From assembly GCA_002733415.1 (NCBI GenBank), contig NVVR01000010.1, positions 21,311 through 85,310 on the forward strand: a stretch of DNA of 64,000 nucleotides, in the 5' to 3' direction. The notes beneath the pieces were generated by a model. It did no database searches. It was given only the letters and a program-made list of their open reading frames with translations, and was not told where the DNA came from. Positions 44,096 through 53,780 of this stretch are shown piece after piece; within the stretch, counting starts at the first letter, position 1, and every line of letters begins with the position of its first letter. Source of the stretch: Kordia sp. (GTDB lineage Bacteria; Bacteroidota; Bacteroidia; Flavobacteriales; Flavobacteriaceae). The position numbers and the translations under genes were made by a program.

Positions 44096-47000
44096 TTATA
44101 TATTTGAAATCTTCAATGGTGCTATCGTTTCAAACAATTCATGAATAATATGCTGAAGTTCCTCTGGTGTAACCTCTCTAAAATAACCCAGCAAATCATT
44201 CGTAGTTGCATACCTGTCTGTTTTCATTTTCAGTTTGCCATCTATAGTATTCCAATCCTTAATAAATCGCTTTAAGGCTAAATTAACATTGCTTTCTCCT
44301 ATTTGGTTCTGAAATTCATACATGTTAATAGCCCCCTTAGCATAATAAATATAATTTTGATTCTCTACCAATGCCAATGAAGGCTCTTGTTTATGTTGTC
44401 TGCGTTTTCCTTCTTTATATTTGTCAGCCTGCAACGCTAAAAATTGCTGTACTTTTTTTTCAGAATATTGTTGTTTCAAAACCATTATAGCAGCGTACTG
44501 CGATAGCGTTTCTAAAATCATAAGGCGTCCTTGAACATTTGCTGCTTCTACCTGCATTCCAAACCATTGATGTGCCAATTCATGTGCCGTTACATAAAAA
44601 GCCATGTCTACATCCTCTTCGTCATCAATATCCAATACAAATCCGATAGCCTCCGAAAACGGAACGGTACCTGGATAGGATTGTGCAAATTCTGCATAGC
44701 GAGGGAATTCCATAATTCTCATTTGCTCATATTGATAGGGACTGAAATTAGTACTAAAATATTCAAAAGACGATTTCATGGCTGTCATCATTCGGTCAAG
44801 ATTATAATCGTGTCCTTTGCTATAATATATTTCAAGATCAACAGGATTGGCCAAAGAATCAATGTTTGATGTCCAGGTATCTTTCTTCACTTCATATTGT
44901 GCTGAAACTATGGAATAAAAATCAATCATTTGGTTTTCCATTTTGTAATGAAAATAGTTGCGATTGTTCTTTTTCCACTTCTTTAAAAGCGTTCCCGGAG
45001 CGATGGCCGTTTGATCTTCTGACGTTCCAATTACAATTTCAAAATTAATTCCATCTGAATCACTTCCAGATCTAGCATTCAACAACTCTTTTATATCTTT
45101 CCTTCCAGCCTTATCTACTCTTTCAGGTAAATTGTAGTCTACTCTATCATCCGCATCATTAAGTTCATACTTTTTATTATAGCCTAAGGATGGAAAATTC
45201 TTATTATTAAAAAAGGTACCGTTATTTACAACAGTAGTGCTGCCATTTCCAGATTCGAAACCATTGGTTGTATAGGTTTGTTCAAAATTCATTTTTATAG
45301 AGTCTCCTGGATGTAATACTTGGTTTAATTTAAAGATACTATAATCGTAGGTTTTATACTTCTTATCCTCTGTTGCTCCACCTTCAAAGATCACAGAAAT
45401 TAATGCTACATCTGATTCTATTATTTTTTGAAGATGCACTTCTGAAATTAACGAATCACTCGTGTTTTTTAGCATATAATAGCCTTCAACCGTATAATCT
45501 AGGGACTTAGGATACAATTCAACGGTTAAATTCACATCAACAATTTTTGGTTGCGGGAAGTATTCAAACTTCTTTAATGTTTTTTCATAGGCGACTCTAA
45601 ATTCAGTTTCCTCAGAATTGGTCCAATAGGTATTTAATATATTGGTATTGTAAAAAATGAAACCTCCAAGGAGTATAAAAATGAAACCCATAGAAGCTCC
45701 TAATTTCTTAATTGAATTGCTTATTCGATATTTACTTGCTTTCAATCGTTTTATAAGATTCGTTTCTGTTCCCCTAACGGAAACTATAGAAGCTACAACT
45801 AACAAAAGAATTCCAAAGGATAACCAATAAGATTTTATGATTAGATATGGTGTCAAAAAATGACCATAACCATTCATATTAGAGTACGTTGCTAAAGAAC
45901 TTCCTCCAAATAAATAAAGCGCGTGATCATAGCCAAATGCACCAAGGACAATATTTAAGATAAATAAAACCATCACAATAAAAATCCCAATGAATTTGTT
46001 GTTGGTGAGCACTTGTACAAAGAAAGCGATGAAGGTGTACAATATTAAAAATGGAAGTATTTCGAGGAAGAAACCATTGAAATATACTTCAAATTCATAA
46101 TTGTAATACCCATTCATGGTTTGAAATATGATTCCTGAAAGAATTAGTGAAATCATAAGCACAATATAAATACCAATAAGACCTATAAATTTCCCAACGA
46201 GATTTAGAAAATTAGACATCGATGTAGCATCATAAATCAAGTTTAAATCAACGCTTCTTTCTTTCCAAATGAGTTCTCCGGAATAAAACATCAAAATAAT
46301 GAGGAAAAAGTACATAGATGACTCCTGAAGTTCTTCAATAATAAAATAGGTTGCAGGAAAACTGTCAACTCCATAAACTGTTCCCAAGTTCACCGAATTG
46401 ACTAAAATAATGATCATCCCGCAAATAACGATCGCCCAAAATGAGGGTTGCTTACATACACTAACGAAATAAAACCAAGAGAAATGTCTTAATTCATTCC
46501 ACTTCGACTTTAATCCATGTGCTGTTTTAAACTCAGGAATTTCAGTATTGGATCCATCATTCGATTGAATCTCTAAAGGCTGTGTTTTTTTCTTGAATCG
46601 ACGTTTATCTTTTACTACGGTAAAACTAAATTTCTTATACCCCAAAAATAATATTGCAATTCCAGACAACACCCAAAACAACTTATTTAAAAGTAGTACT
46701 CCACTAAACGGGATGGCTTGTACATTACGTTCTGCAACAGTCCAAGACTCGGTAATCAATGTTAATGTGGTTAAAGAAAAAGGATCGAAAAGGGCTTGTG
46801 CAAAATCATTTGTAATCGCCTTGGTTAACATAAAAATGACGAATAAGATGATGCCTTGCGTATAGACCACTACCAATTTTTTACTCAATGCTCCACTTAC
46901 AAAAAACAAGGAAGCTCCGAAAAACAAGGAGGGTAATATAACGGTTATAAAAGGTTTCAAATAACTGTAAAAATGAAACGGATGGTAATCTGTAGGTTTA

Positions 47001-47395
47001 TGCCACGGCATGAATTCACCGATGATCATCCCAATTAAAAGACCGCTAAAAACAATAAGTAAAATCGCGTAAGAACCTAAAAATCGACCCAACAAATAGT
47101 CTCTTTTTTTAATTGGGTTCGAATACATAATAGCGGCTATATTGTATTCAAAGTCTCTAAGTATTGGAACCCCCATTATCATAGAGGCTAGTATCATGAA
47201 TAGCCCCGTAATTGCACCCATTGTTTTTGCAATAACCAAAGGGGCATTCATTTTAATCCCACCGATATCTACCCCTTGAAAAATAAATTCTACACCTACA
47301 ATTGAAAACAACAGCATAAAGGCAAAGAAAATGTAAGTATCTGATCGTTTTAAACGATATCTTATTTCGAATTTAAATATTTCGTACCACATCAT
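44096..47395 (-). CDS. ABC permease fused to M1-family aminopeptidase
   Basis: 1099 residues. The N-terminal 540 or so form an ABC-2-type permease with about 12 membrane helices in two halves (FFAFMLLFSIVGVEFIF ... FLGSYAILLIVFSGLLIGM), followed by one more helix at about 560 and a large extracytoplasmic M1-like region (about 600-1099). The gluzincin motif HELAHQW (first His at residue 938) with the later Glu in ETLSQYAAIM gives a full zinc site, so the peptidase is probably active. Its ATPase partner follows 11 bases downstream in transcription order... the ATPase gene at 47407 precedes it on the minus strand. Export or processing of a peptide is plausible; substrate unknown. Confidence 0.9.
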   Translation of the reverse strand: MMWYEIFKFEIRYRLKRSDTYIFFAFMLLFSIVGVEFIFQGVDIGGIKMNAPLVIAKTMGAITGLFMILASMIMGVPILRDFEYNIAAIMYSNPIKKRDYLLGRFLGSYAILLIVFSGLLIGMIIGEFMPWHKPTDYHPFHFYSYLKPFITVILPSLFFGASLFFVSGALSKKLVVVYTQGIILFVIFMLTKAITNDFAQALFDPFSLTTLTLITESWTVAERNVQAIPFSGVLLLNKLFWVLSGIAILFLGYKKFSFTVVKDKRRFKKKTQPLEIQSNDGSNTEIPEFKTAHGLKSKWNELRHFSWFYFVSVCKQPSFWAIVICGMIIILVNSVNLGTVYGVDSFPATYFIIEELQESSMYFFLIILMFYSGELIWKERSVDLNLIYDATSMSNFLNLVGKFIGLIGIYIVLMISLILSGIIFQTMNGYYNYEFEVYFNGFFLEILPFLILYTFIAFFVQVLTNNKFIGIFIVMVLFILNIVLGAFGYDHALYLFGGSSLATYSNMNGYGHFLTPYLIIKSYWLSFGILLLVVASIVSVRGTETNLIKRLKASKYRISNSIKKLGASMGFIFILLGGFIFYNTNILNTYWTNSEETEFRVAYEKTLKKFEYFPQPKIVDVNLTVELYPKSLDYTVEGYYMLKNTSDSLISEVHLQKIIESDVALISVIFEGGATEDKKYKTYDYSIFKLNQVLHPGDSIKMNFEQTYTTNGFESGNGSTTVVNNGTFFNNKNFPSLGYNKKYELNDADDRVDYNLPERVDKAGRKDIKELLNARSGSDSDGINFEIVIGTSEDQTAIAPGTLLKKWKKNNRNYFHYKMENQMIDFYSIVSAQYEVKKDTWTSNIDSLANPVDLEIYYSKGHDYNLDRMMTAMKSSFEYFSTNFSPYQYEQMRIMEFPRYAEFAQSYPGTVPFSEAIGFVLDIDDEEDVDMAFYVTAHELAHQWFGMQVEAANVQGRLMILETLSQYAAIMVLKQQYSEKKVQQFLALQADKYKEGKRRQHKQEPSLALVENQNYIYYAKGAINMYEFQNQIGESNVNLALKRFIKDWNTIDGKLKMKTDRYATTNDLLGYFREVTPEELQHIIHELFETIAPLKISNI

Positions 47396-47406
47396 TATAA
47401 AATTGT

Positions 47407-48288
47407 TTAAAGGTTAGTGTTATTCCCGAAGATTTGAGAGAAATACACATCTTCTAAATCTGCATTAACCCGTGAAAAATGATTCCCAGGTTCTGTGTCA
47501 CTAAGAATATGTATGATTGGTTTTCCTATAAATAGTTTCTCACTTATTACTTGATAATTTTGTTTATAGGTTTCCAATTCAGATTTTACGATGGTCTTCT
47601 GATATACCTTTCCTTCTAACTCTTCTATTATTTTTAGAGGGTTTCCTTTCAATAAAACATTCCCTTGATTAATGATGGCCATATTGGTGCACATTTCTTT
47701 TACATCTTCTACAATATGGGTTGAAAGAATTACGACGGTATTCTCTCCCAATTCACTCAATACATTGTAAAATCGATTTCTCTCAACAGGATCCAAGCCT
47801 GCAGTGGGTTCGTCTACAATCAGTAATTTTGGATTGTTGAGCAAGGCTTGAGCAATCCCAAATCGTTGTTTCATTCCTCCAGAAAAACCACTAAGATTTT
47901 GTTTTCTAACAGCGTATAAATTTGTTTTGTGCAATAACGCCTCTACCGTTTCTTTACGAATACTTTTGTTGCCAATTCCTTTTAGAACAGCAAAATGATT
48001 TAGTAATACTTCGGCAGTTATTTTAGGATACAAACCGAATTGTTGGGGTAAGTATCCCAATACTTGTCTTAGTTCATTTTTTTGTTTTAGGATATCAATA
48101 TCACCAAGATAAACAGTACCCTTGTCTGCTTCTTGTAAGGTTGCCAATGTTCGCATTAGTGTAGATTTCCCTGCGCCATTTGGGCCTAATAAACCAAACA
48201 TTCCTTTTGGTATTTCTAACGAAATATTTTGTAAAGCCTTTACTCCATTTGAATATGTTTTTGATAAATTATCAATAATGAGTTCCAT
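47407..48288 (-). CDS. ABC transporter ATP-binding protein
   Basis: 293 residues with Walker A GPNGAGKST, Q-loop YLPQQFG, signature LSGFSGGMKQR and Walker B LLIVDEPTAGLDP followed by the H-loop ILSTHIVED: a complete ABC ATPase of the ABC-2 exporter type. The last 75 residues form an accessory region. It is first in a two-gene minus-strand operon with the permease-peptidase fusion (11 bases apart) and is divergent from a LytS/LytR pair that probably controls it. Confidence 0.95.
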   Translation of the reverse strand: MELIIDNLSKTYSNGVKALQNISLEIPKGMFGLLGPNGAGKSTLMRTLATLQEADKGTVYLGDIDILKQKNELRQVLGYLPQQFGLYPKITAEVLLNHFAVLKGIGNKSIRKETVEALLHKTNLYAVRKQNLSGFSGGMKQRFGIAQALLNNPKLLIVDEPTAGLDPVERNRFYNVLSELGENTVVILSTHIVEDVKEMCTNMAIINQGNVLLKGNPLKIIEELEGKVYQKTIVKSELETYKQNYQVISEKLFIGKPIIHILSDTEPGNHFSRVNADLEDVYFSQIFGNNTNL

Positions 48289-48499
48289 ATTGTTCGTTTT
48301 TTGATTGATTGTTTAACGCAAACTTATAGTGTACCTCTGTTGCGAAAAAGAGAAAGGGATACATTTCATATTAGGTGTGATACAAACACTTTTGAAGGAT
48401 ATAAACGTACTTTATCACTACTAAATAGTGATTTAACCCTTTATGTCTATTGTTTATCAACTAATTTGTTTGAAACGTTTTTATTAACTATCATTGAAC

Positions 48500-49291
48500 A
48501 TGAATTGGATTATAAAAAAAAGTATTAAATGGATACCAAATTGGCTAATTTGGACAGTTTTTATTCTAATCGCTTTTGTCATACTTATCTTTAATGATGT
48601 ATTTGGTGAAAGTGAGGTCTTTGGGATCTTTGCTTTCTTTTATTTCATACTACTTATCTTTTTATTGAGTAGATGGATTTTTTTACAGATAAAATCAGTT
48701 ATAAGGCTTAAAAATGAAAAGGCTAAAACAGAATTACTGCATTTAAAAAGTCAGGTGAATCCGCATTTCTTTTTTAATATGCTAAATAATCTTTATGGTT
48801 TGGTAGGAACTGATGCGAAAAAGGCTCAAGATTTGATTCTTAAATTATCCGATATGATGCGCTATAGTATATATGAAGGAGAAAAAGACCTAGTCACACT
48901 TGAAGAAGAAGTAGATTACCTTAAAAATTATATTGAGCTTCATAAAATGCGCTATCACAAAACCATAGATATCAAGTTTACGGACGATATTTCTAAGAAT
49001 TGCAAAGTAATGCCTTTACTTTTTATCATACTTTTGGAGAATGCTTTTAAACACGGTGTGGAAAATTTAAGAAAGGATGCCTTTGTTTATGTCAATATTA
49101 GTACACAGGGTGATGACATACTATTTTCAGTAGAAAATAATTTTGATCCATCTGAAGTTCCAGAGAAGCCTGGTATAGGACTTAAAAACCTAAAACGAAG
49201 ACTTGAATTGGGTTATTTAAATAAACATTCCCTATCTTTTACAAGTACAAATGAAATATACAAAGTCGAATTAACAATATCAAAATTATGA
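48500..49291 (+). CDS. LytS-type sensor histidine kinase
   Basis: 263 residues from the ATG at 48500 (a TTG two codons earlier is an alternative). Two membrane helices (about 10-30 and 40-62) are followed by the His_kinase domain with phosphoacceptor region LLHLKSQVNPHFFFNMLNNL and the C-terminal ATPase motifs LLENAFKHGV (N box) and GIGLKNLKRRLE (G box). Its stop overlaps the start of the response regulator by four bases (ATGA). It is divergent from the ABC transporter operon and probably senses its substrate or membrane stress. Confidence 0.93.
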   Translation: MNWIIKKSIKWIPNWLIWTVFILIAFVILIFNDVFGESEVFGIFAFFYFILLIFLLSRWIFLQIKSVIRLKNEKAKTELLHLKSQVNPHFFFNMLNNLYGLVGTDAKKAQDLILKLSDMMRYSIYEGEKDLVTLEEEVDYLKNYIELHKMRYHKTIDIKFTDDISKNCKVMPLLFIILLENAFKHGVENLRKDAFVYVNISTQGDDILFSVENNFDPSEVPEKPGIGLKNLKRRLELGYLNKHSLSFTSTNEIYKVELTISKL

Positions 49292-49986
49292 TATCCTATT
49301 TAATTATAGATGACGAATACATAGCCCATGACATTATTAAGGGCTATTGTGATTTATTGCCAAATATGAAGCTTATGAAGAATTGTTATGATGCTTTGGA
49401 AGCTTTTGAATACTTAAATGCAAATAAAGTAGATTTGATTTTTTTAGATTTGAATATGCCAAAATTAAAGGGTTTCGAATTCTTAAAAATCTTGCCAAAT
49501 ACACCGAAAGTTATCGTAACAACTGCTTATAAAGAACATGCTCTGGAAGGATTTGAACTAAACGTATCCGACTATTTGTTAAAGCCCTTTAGCTTTGAGC
49601 GCTTTTTAAAAGCGGTAAATAATGCGATAAGTAGCCCTGTAAATACTCAAGTCCAAACTTCAGTAGAAACGGAAAATAAATCGAAAAGTATTTTTATTCG
49701 CTCCAATAAGAAACATACACAAGTCGTGATTGACACGATTCAATATATTGAAGCTTCAGGAAATTACACTAAAATAATTACCACTACCGAGACCATTACG
49801 ATACGAGAAAAAGTTTCGTATGTATTAGAATTATTACCTAAAGAGGAGTTTTTACAAGTTCATAAATCTTTTGCCGTTTCCATTAAGCATATCAAAAGTA
49901 TTGAGGGGAACAGAATCCTTATAGCAGATTATATCATCCCTATTGGGAAAATGTATAAGTTGAATATTAGTATGCTTTTGAAATAA
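49288..49986 (+). CDS. LytR/AlgR-type response regulator
   Basis: 232 residues: a receiver domain (about 1-115) with acidic pair DDE, phosphoacceptor Asp in LIFLDLNMPKLKGFEF and Lys in YLLKPFSFERF; and a C-terminal LytTR DNA-binding domain (about 135-232: YIEASGNYTKIITTTETITI, LQVHKSFAVSI). It partners the overlapping LytS-like kinase. The likely target is the divergent ABC-peptidase operon. The LytTR remnant at 43696 is a related copy. Confidence 0.94.
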   Translation: MISYLIIDDEYIAHDIIKGYCDLLPNMKLMKNCYDALEAFEYLNANKVDLIFLDLNMPKLKGFEFLKILPNTPKVIVTTAYKEHALEGFELNVSDYLLKPFSFERFLKAVNNAISSPVNTQVQTSVETENKSKSIFIRSNKKHTQVVIDTIQYIEASGNYTKIITTTETITIREKVSYVLELLPKEEFLQVHKSFAVSIKHIKSIEGNRILIADYIIPIGKMYKLNISMLLK

Positions 49987-49994
49987 TTATATCA

Positions 49995-50610
49995 TTCTAC
50001 ACACATTTCACTATGCTCCTATCGTCGCTTCGTAAAAAGAGTGTTTATTCACATTACTCTTATTGTTTTTAATGAAGTTCATGATTACTTCGTAGTTGCT
50101 GCTCTCCAAAAGCGATCGATTGTTTTATATTACACAAATACGTAGCATTCATGAACTCCTTAATTTAAAATAATATTGACGTGAATAATTTACCAACGCT
50201 TCCAACCACCAAAAAAAGCAAAACCTTTTAGGTTGTATTTATGTTTAGAATTGATTGAATACTTACGTTATAAAAAAAACAGAATGTTTTCGTGTAGTTT
50301 CGGCAACAGTATACAGCATAATTTTGAAAGTCTGGGAGACTTTCAAAATTATGAGCGAGCCTCGGGTGGCTGTGTGTAGCTTTAAAATTTCTATACACTT
50401 GCTACTTTAGTTTTTTATTTAATAAGTATATCAATTAATGATTTTTATAACATAGCACCATCTGGCCCACATAATCTAATCATCCACCGGATAATTTTAT
50501 TTAATTAACTTTCTTTTGTCTTGAAACACGGCATAAATTGAAAAGATTGAGAATTTTCGCGATTTATGAGCGAGATGATGCGGTTGACAAATTCAAGGCT
50601 TCGTATAATT
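49995..50610. repeat. Dispersed mosaic repeat, copy R5
   Basis: Contains block a (49995-50055), a segment shared with R6 (TTTATTCACATTACTCTTATTG, 50045-50066 region), part of block e (about 50100-50235, CAACGCTTCC and CCACCAAAAAAAGCAAAACC), and block f (about 50250-50405) including the perfect hairpin at 50317. A second, imperfect copy of that hairpin lies near 50530-50570, ahead of the AAATTCAAGGCTTC word that R1 also has. It lies between the LytR stop and the end of the arginine operon. Non-coding. Confidence 0.78.
50317..50353. repeat. Perfect 17-bp hairpin inside repeat R5
   Basis: CATAATTTTGAAAGTCT (50317-50333) is exactly complemented by AGACTTTCAAAATTATG (50337-50353) with a GGG loop. 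R2 holds a decayed version (about 19684-19720), and both are followed by AGCGAGCC. It may be a transcription-end or mobility-related structure. Confidence 0.75.
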
Positions 50611-50634
50611 TTATACCATCATAATACCTCTCTG

Positions 50635-51906
50635 CTACTCAAACTTATTTTTGATATCGGCTAAGCATAAGTTGTGAATACTTCCAATATGACTATGCTC
50701 TTTTGAAGTATCTCCTTTATAAGTTCCTAAAATTACTTCTGCTCCTACTTGCTGATATGCTTCTCTAAAAGACATTCCATCTATAACCAGGTTATTAATA
50801 CTATCTACTGTAAATAAATATTTATATTTATCATCATTTAAATTGATATCTGTCACCTGAATTTGTTTAATCGAAAAATTAAAGACATCTAAAATAGCTT
50901 TAAGCTCTTCAAAAGCAGCAATCATACTTTCTTTCAATAACTGAAAGTCTCTATGATACCCACTGGGTAAGTTATTAGTAACTAAAATCAATTCAGATTG
51001 TAAGGCTTGTATTTTATTACATTTTCCTCTAATCAATTCAAAAACATCTGGATTTTTCTTGTGTGGCATAATGCTACTTCCTGTAGTCAATTCATCTGGA
51101 AAAGAAATAAATCCAAAATTCTGACTCATATATAAACAAATATCCATAGCAAATCTAGACATGGTATTACATAAACCTCCTAATACAACAGCAATAGTAC
51201 GTTCGTTTTTACCTCTACCTAATTGTGCTGCAACTACATTATATTTTAATGTAGCAAAGCCCATTTCTTTAGTTGTAGTTGCTCTATCTATAGGAAATGA
51301 ACTTCCGTAACCAGCTGCTGACCCTAAAGGGTTTTGATCTACAGTTTTTAATGCTGCATTTAACATATATATGTCATCTATTAATAGTTCAGCATAAGCA
51401 GAAAACCATAATCCGAAAGACGATGGCATAGCGACTTGTAAATGCGTATATCCAGGTAATAATTGTTTTTTATGCGTTTCTGCTAACCCTAAAAGCGTAT
51501 CAAAAAATGTTTTTGTTTTATCTTTAATCGATAATAAGTTATCTTTGTAGTAGAGGTGTAATGCTACTAAAACTTGATCATTTCTTGATCTTGCCGTATG
51601 TATTTTCTTCCCTACGTCACCGTATTTTTTTGTTAATTCGAATTCTATTTTAGAATGTACATCTTCAAAATCCTCTTCAATAACAAATGTATAGTTTGTA
51701 ATTTGATTTTGTAGTTCTTCTAATCCTTCTAATAACTGCGCTAATTCAGCTGAATTGATAATCTCAATTTTATGTAACATTTTTGCATGTGCCATAGATG
51801 CTTGAACGTCATATTTAGCAATGTGCATATCAATTTCTCTATCGTTTCCAACAGTAAATTGTTCAATTTTTTTATCTATTGATAATCCTTTATCCCAAAG
51901 TTTCAT
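50635..51906 (-). CDS. argH: Argininosuccinate lyase
   Basis: 423 residues; cytoplasmic. It splits argininosuccinate into arginine and fumarate, the last step of arginine synthesis. The fumarase/aspartase-superfamily signature GSSIMPHKKNPD is intact, as are TARSRNDQV and GYTHLQVAMPSSFG that line the active site. It is the last gene of the arginine operon, 27 bases after the M20 deacylase gene. Somewhat shorter than the about 460 residues of many ArgH proteins, as in other Bacteroidota. Confidence 0.95.
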   Translation of the reverse strand: MKLWDKGLSIDKKIEQFTVGNDREIDMHIAKYDVQASMAHAKMLHKIEIINSAELAQLLEGLEELQNQITNYTFVIEEDFEDVHSKIEFELTKKYGDVGKKIHTARSRNDQVLVALHLYYKDNLLSIKDKTKTFFDTLLGLAETHKKQLLPGYTHLQVAMPSSFGLWFSAYAELLIDDIYMLNAALKTVDQNPLGSAAGYGSSFPIDRATTTKEMGFATLKYNVVAAQLGRGKNERTIAVVLGGLCNTMSRFAMDICLYMSQNFGFISFPDELTTGSSIMPHKKNPDVFELIRGKCNKIQALQSELILVTNNLPSGYHRDFQLLKESMIAAFEELKAILDVFNFSIKQIQVTDINLNDDKYKYLFTVDSINNLVIDGMSFREAYQQVGAEVILGTYKGDTSKEHSHIGSIHNLCLADIKNKFE

Positions 51907-51933
51907 TTGTGTAAGTTTTTAATTTGTTTGTTG

Positions 51934-53004
51934 TTAAACAATCACTTTATTAAGTAAATCGATATAAATCTTAATACCTTCTTCAATTTCATTGATGTAA
52001 ATAAATTCATCTGCCATATGAGAACGTGTACTATCACCAGGCCCTAATTTTAAAGACTGACAAGTTAATACTGATTGATCTGATAATGTTGGTGACCCGT
52101 AAATTTCTCTTCCTAAGGAAATTCCTGATTGCACCAATTCATGTGCTACTGGTATTGATGAAGAATTTAACTTTATTCCTCTTGGGATAATAGAATCACA
52201 AGGTGATATTTTTTGTAAAATATTAACAATATCTTCATTTGAATACTTGTCATTTACTCTGACATCTACTACCAATTTCACGTTTACAGGAACCACATTA
52301 TGTTGTTTACCTGCATTAATTTGTGTTACGGTCATTTTTACATCACCTAATACTTCAGACGACTTTTCAAACCTGTAGTCTTGAAACCATTTTAATACAT
52401 CAATAGCATTATAAATTGAATTATTTTTGTTTGGATGAGCCGCATGACTTACCGTTCCTTTTACTTCAGCATCAAAAACAACTAAGCCTTTTTCAGCAAC
52501 TGCTAAATTCATTAATGTTGGTTCACCAACAATAGCAACATCAATTTTAGGAATGATTTCTAACATACTATTTAATCCATCAGGTCCACTACTCTCTTCT
52601 TCTGCGGAAGCAACTATAACTAAATTGTACTTTAAATCTGTTTTGCTATGAAAATATATAAATGTAACTAGTAACGACACCAAACATCCACCTGCATCAT
52701 TACTTCCTAATCCGTATAATTTCCCATCCTCTACAACCGCTTTGAAAGGATTTTTTGTATATCCATCATTGGGTTTTACAGTATCATGATGTGAGTTTAA
52801 TAATAGTGTTGGCTTAGCTTCGTCAAAATGTTTATTTACTGCCCAAACATTATGCTGAGTCCTTTTAAACGAAATATTATGGTCTACAAACCATTTTTCT
52901 ATAAGCAATGCTGTATCATGTTCTTCTCCCGAAAAAGATTGTGTTTCTATTAACTGCTTCAATAATTCTATTGCTTCTAAGGTTAATTCCTTTGGTGTTT
53001 TCAT
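51934..53004 (-). CDS. argE: M20 deacylase (ArgE-type, N-acylcitrulline/ornithine)
   Basis: 356 residues of the M20 zinc-peptidase fold. Metal and catalytic motifs in order: LNSHHDTVKPN (His and Asp), GSNDAGGCL (bridging Asp), SAEEESSGPDG (Glu-Glu), AIVGEPT and a late histidine. In this operon, with an N-acylornithine carbamoyltransferase in place of ArgF, the expected substrate is N-acylcitrulline. The gene shares one base with argB upstream, so the two are translationally coupled. Assignment of the exact acyl group is open. Confidence 0.9.
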   Translation of the reverse strand: MKTPKELTLEAIELLKQLIETQSFSGEEHDTALLIEKWFVDHNISFKRTQHNVWAVNKHFDEAKPTLLLNSHHDTVKPNDGYTKNPFKAVVEDGKLYGLGSNDAGGCLVSLLVTFIYFHSKTDLKYNLVIVASAEEESSGPDGLNSMLEIIPKIDVAIVGEPTLMNLAVAEKGLVVFDAEVKGTVSHAAHPNKNNSIYNAIDVLKWFQDYRFEKSSEVLGDVKMTVTQINAGKQHNVVPVNVKLVVDVRVNDKYSNEDIVNILQKISPCDSIIPRGIKLNSSSIPVAHELVQSGISLGREIYGSPTLSDQSVLTCQSLKLGPGDSTRSHMADEFIYINEIEEGIKIYIDLLNKVIV

Positions 53005-53780
53005 TATATTTCTATGGTTGTGAATTTAGCGGTTTTATTATAAATCATTTCCGATTTCCCTATACAAACTTTTTGAACATCATGATCAATAGCATGAAAA
53101 CAATTGTTCAATTTAGGTAACATCCCGTCTGAAATGATTTTGTCTTCTAATAATTCCTGATACTTTTTATGATTGATTTTTTCAACCACAGAATCATCAT
53201 TATTGACATCTAATAACACGCCGTTTTTTTCAAAACAGTAGTATAATTCTGTAGTATATATTTTTGCAAAAGCTATCGCTAATGCTGAAGCAATAGTATC
53301 GGCATTTGTATTTAACAAATGTCCATTTTCATCATGTGTAATTGCTGAAAAAACAGGTGTTACACCAGCATCCAATAACAATTCTAATATCGATGTATTC
53401 ACCTTTTTTATATCACCTACAAATCCGTAATCTACATCTTTAACTTGTCTTTTTTCTGAGACAATGGTATTACCATCTGCTCCCGTAAAACCAATAGATT
53501 GACAACTGTTTTTTTGTAATAATGTTATAATGTTTTTATTGATTTTCCCTGCGTAGACCATAGTAATTATGTCTAAAGTCTCCGTATTAGTGACTCTTCT
53601 ACCATCAACCATTTTAACATGAACTTGCATTTGTTGTGCTAATTTGCTTGCTAATTTACCACCACCGTGTACTAATATTTTGGAAGAATCAATTATAGAA
53701 AACTGTTCTAAAAATGAAGTTAAAGCTACATCATCATTAATAATATTTCCTCCTATTTTTATAATTTTTAATGTTTTCAT
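53004..53780 (-). CDS. argB: N-acetylglutamate kinase
   Basis: 258 residues of the amino-acid-kinase fold: KIIKIGGNIINDD at the N-terminus (phosphate-binding Lys and GG), LVHGGGKLASKLAQ and later GFTGADGNTIVS, NTNADTIASALAIAF and GMLPKL, the ATP and substrate sites. It phosphorylates N-acylglutamate in the second step of arginine synthesis. It overlaps argF' by one base at its start and the M20 gene by one base at its end. Confidence 0.94.
   Translation of the reverse strand: MKTLKIIKIGGNIINDDVALTSFLEQFSIIDSSKILVHGGGKLASKLAQQMQVHVKMVDGRRVTNTETLDIITMVYAGKINKNIITLLQKNSCQSIGFTGADGNTIVSEKRQVKDVDYGFVGDIKKVNTSILELLLDAGVTPVFSAITHDENGHLLNTNADTIASALAIAFAKIYTTELYYCFEKNGVLLDVNNDDSVVEKINHKKYQELLEDKIISDGMLPKLNNCFHAIDHDVQKVCIGKSEMIYNKTAKFTTIEI

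Noticed and set aside
46593..46865. Plus-strand frame of 90 codons
   Set aside because: Antisense to the ABC permease-peptidase gene; no signal of its own.
48301..48528. Plus-strand frame of 75 codons ahead of the LytS gene
   Set aside because: It covers the divergent promoter region, overlaps the kinase start out of frame and has no protein-like features.
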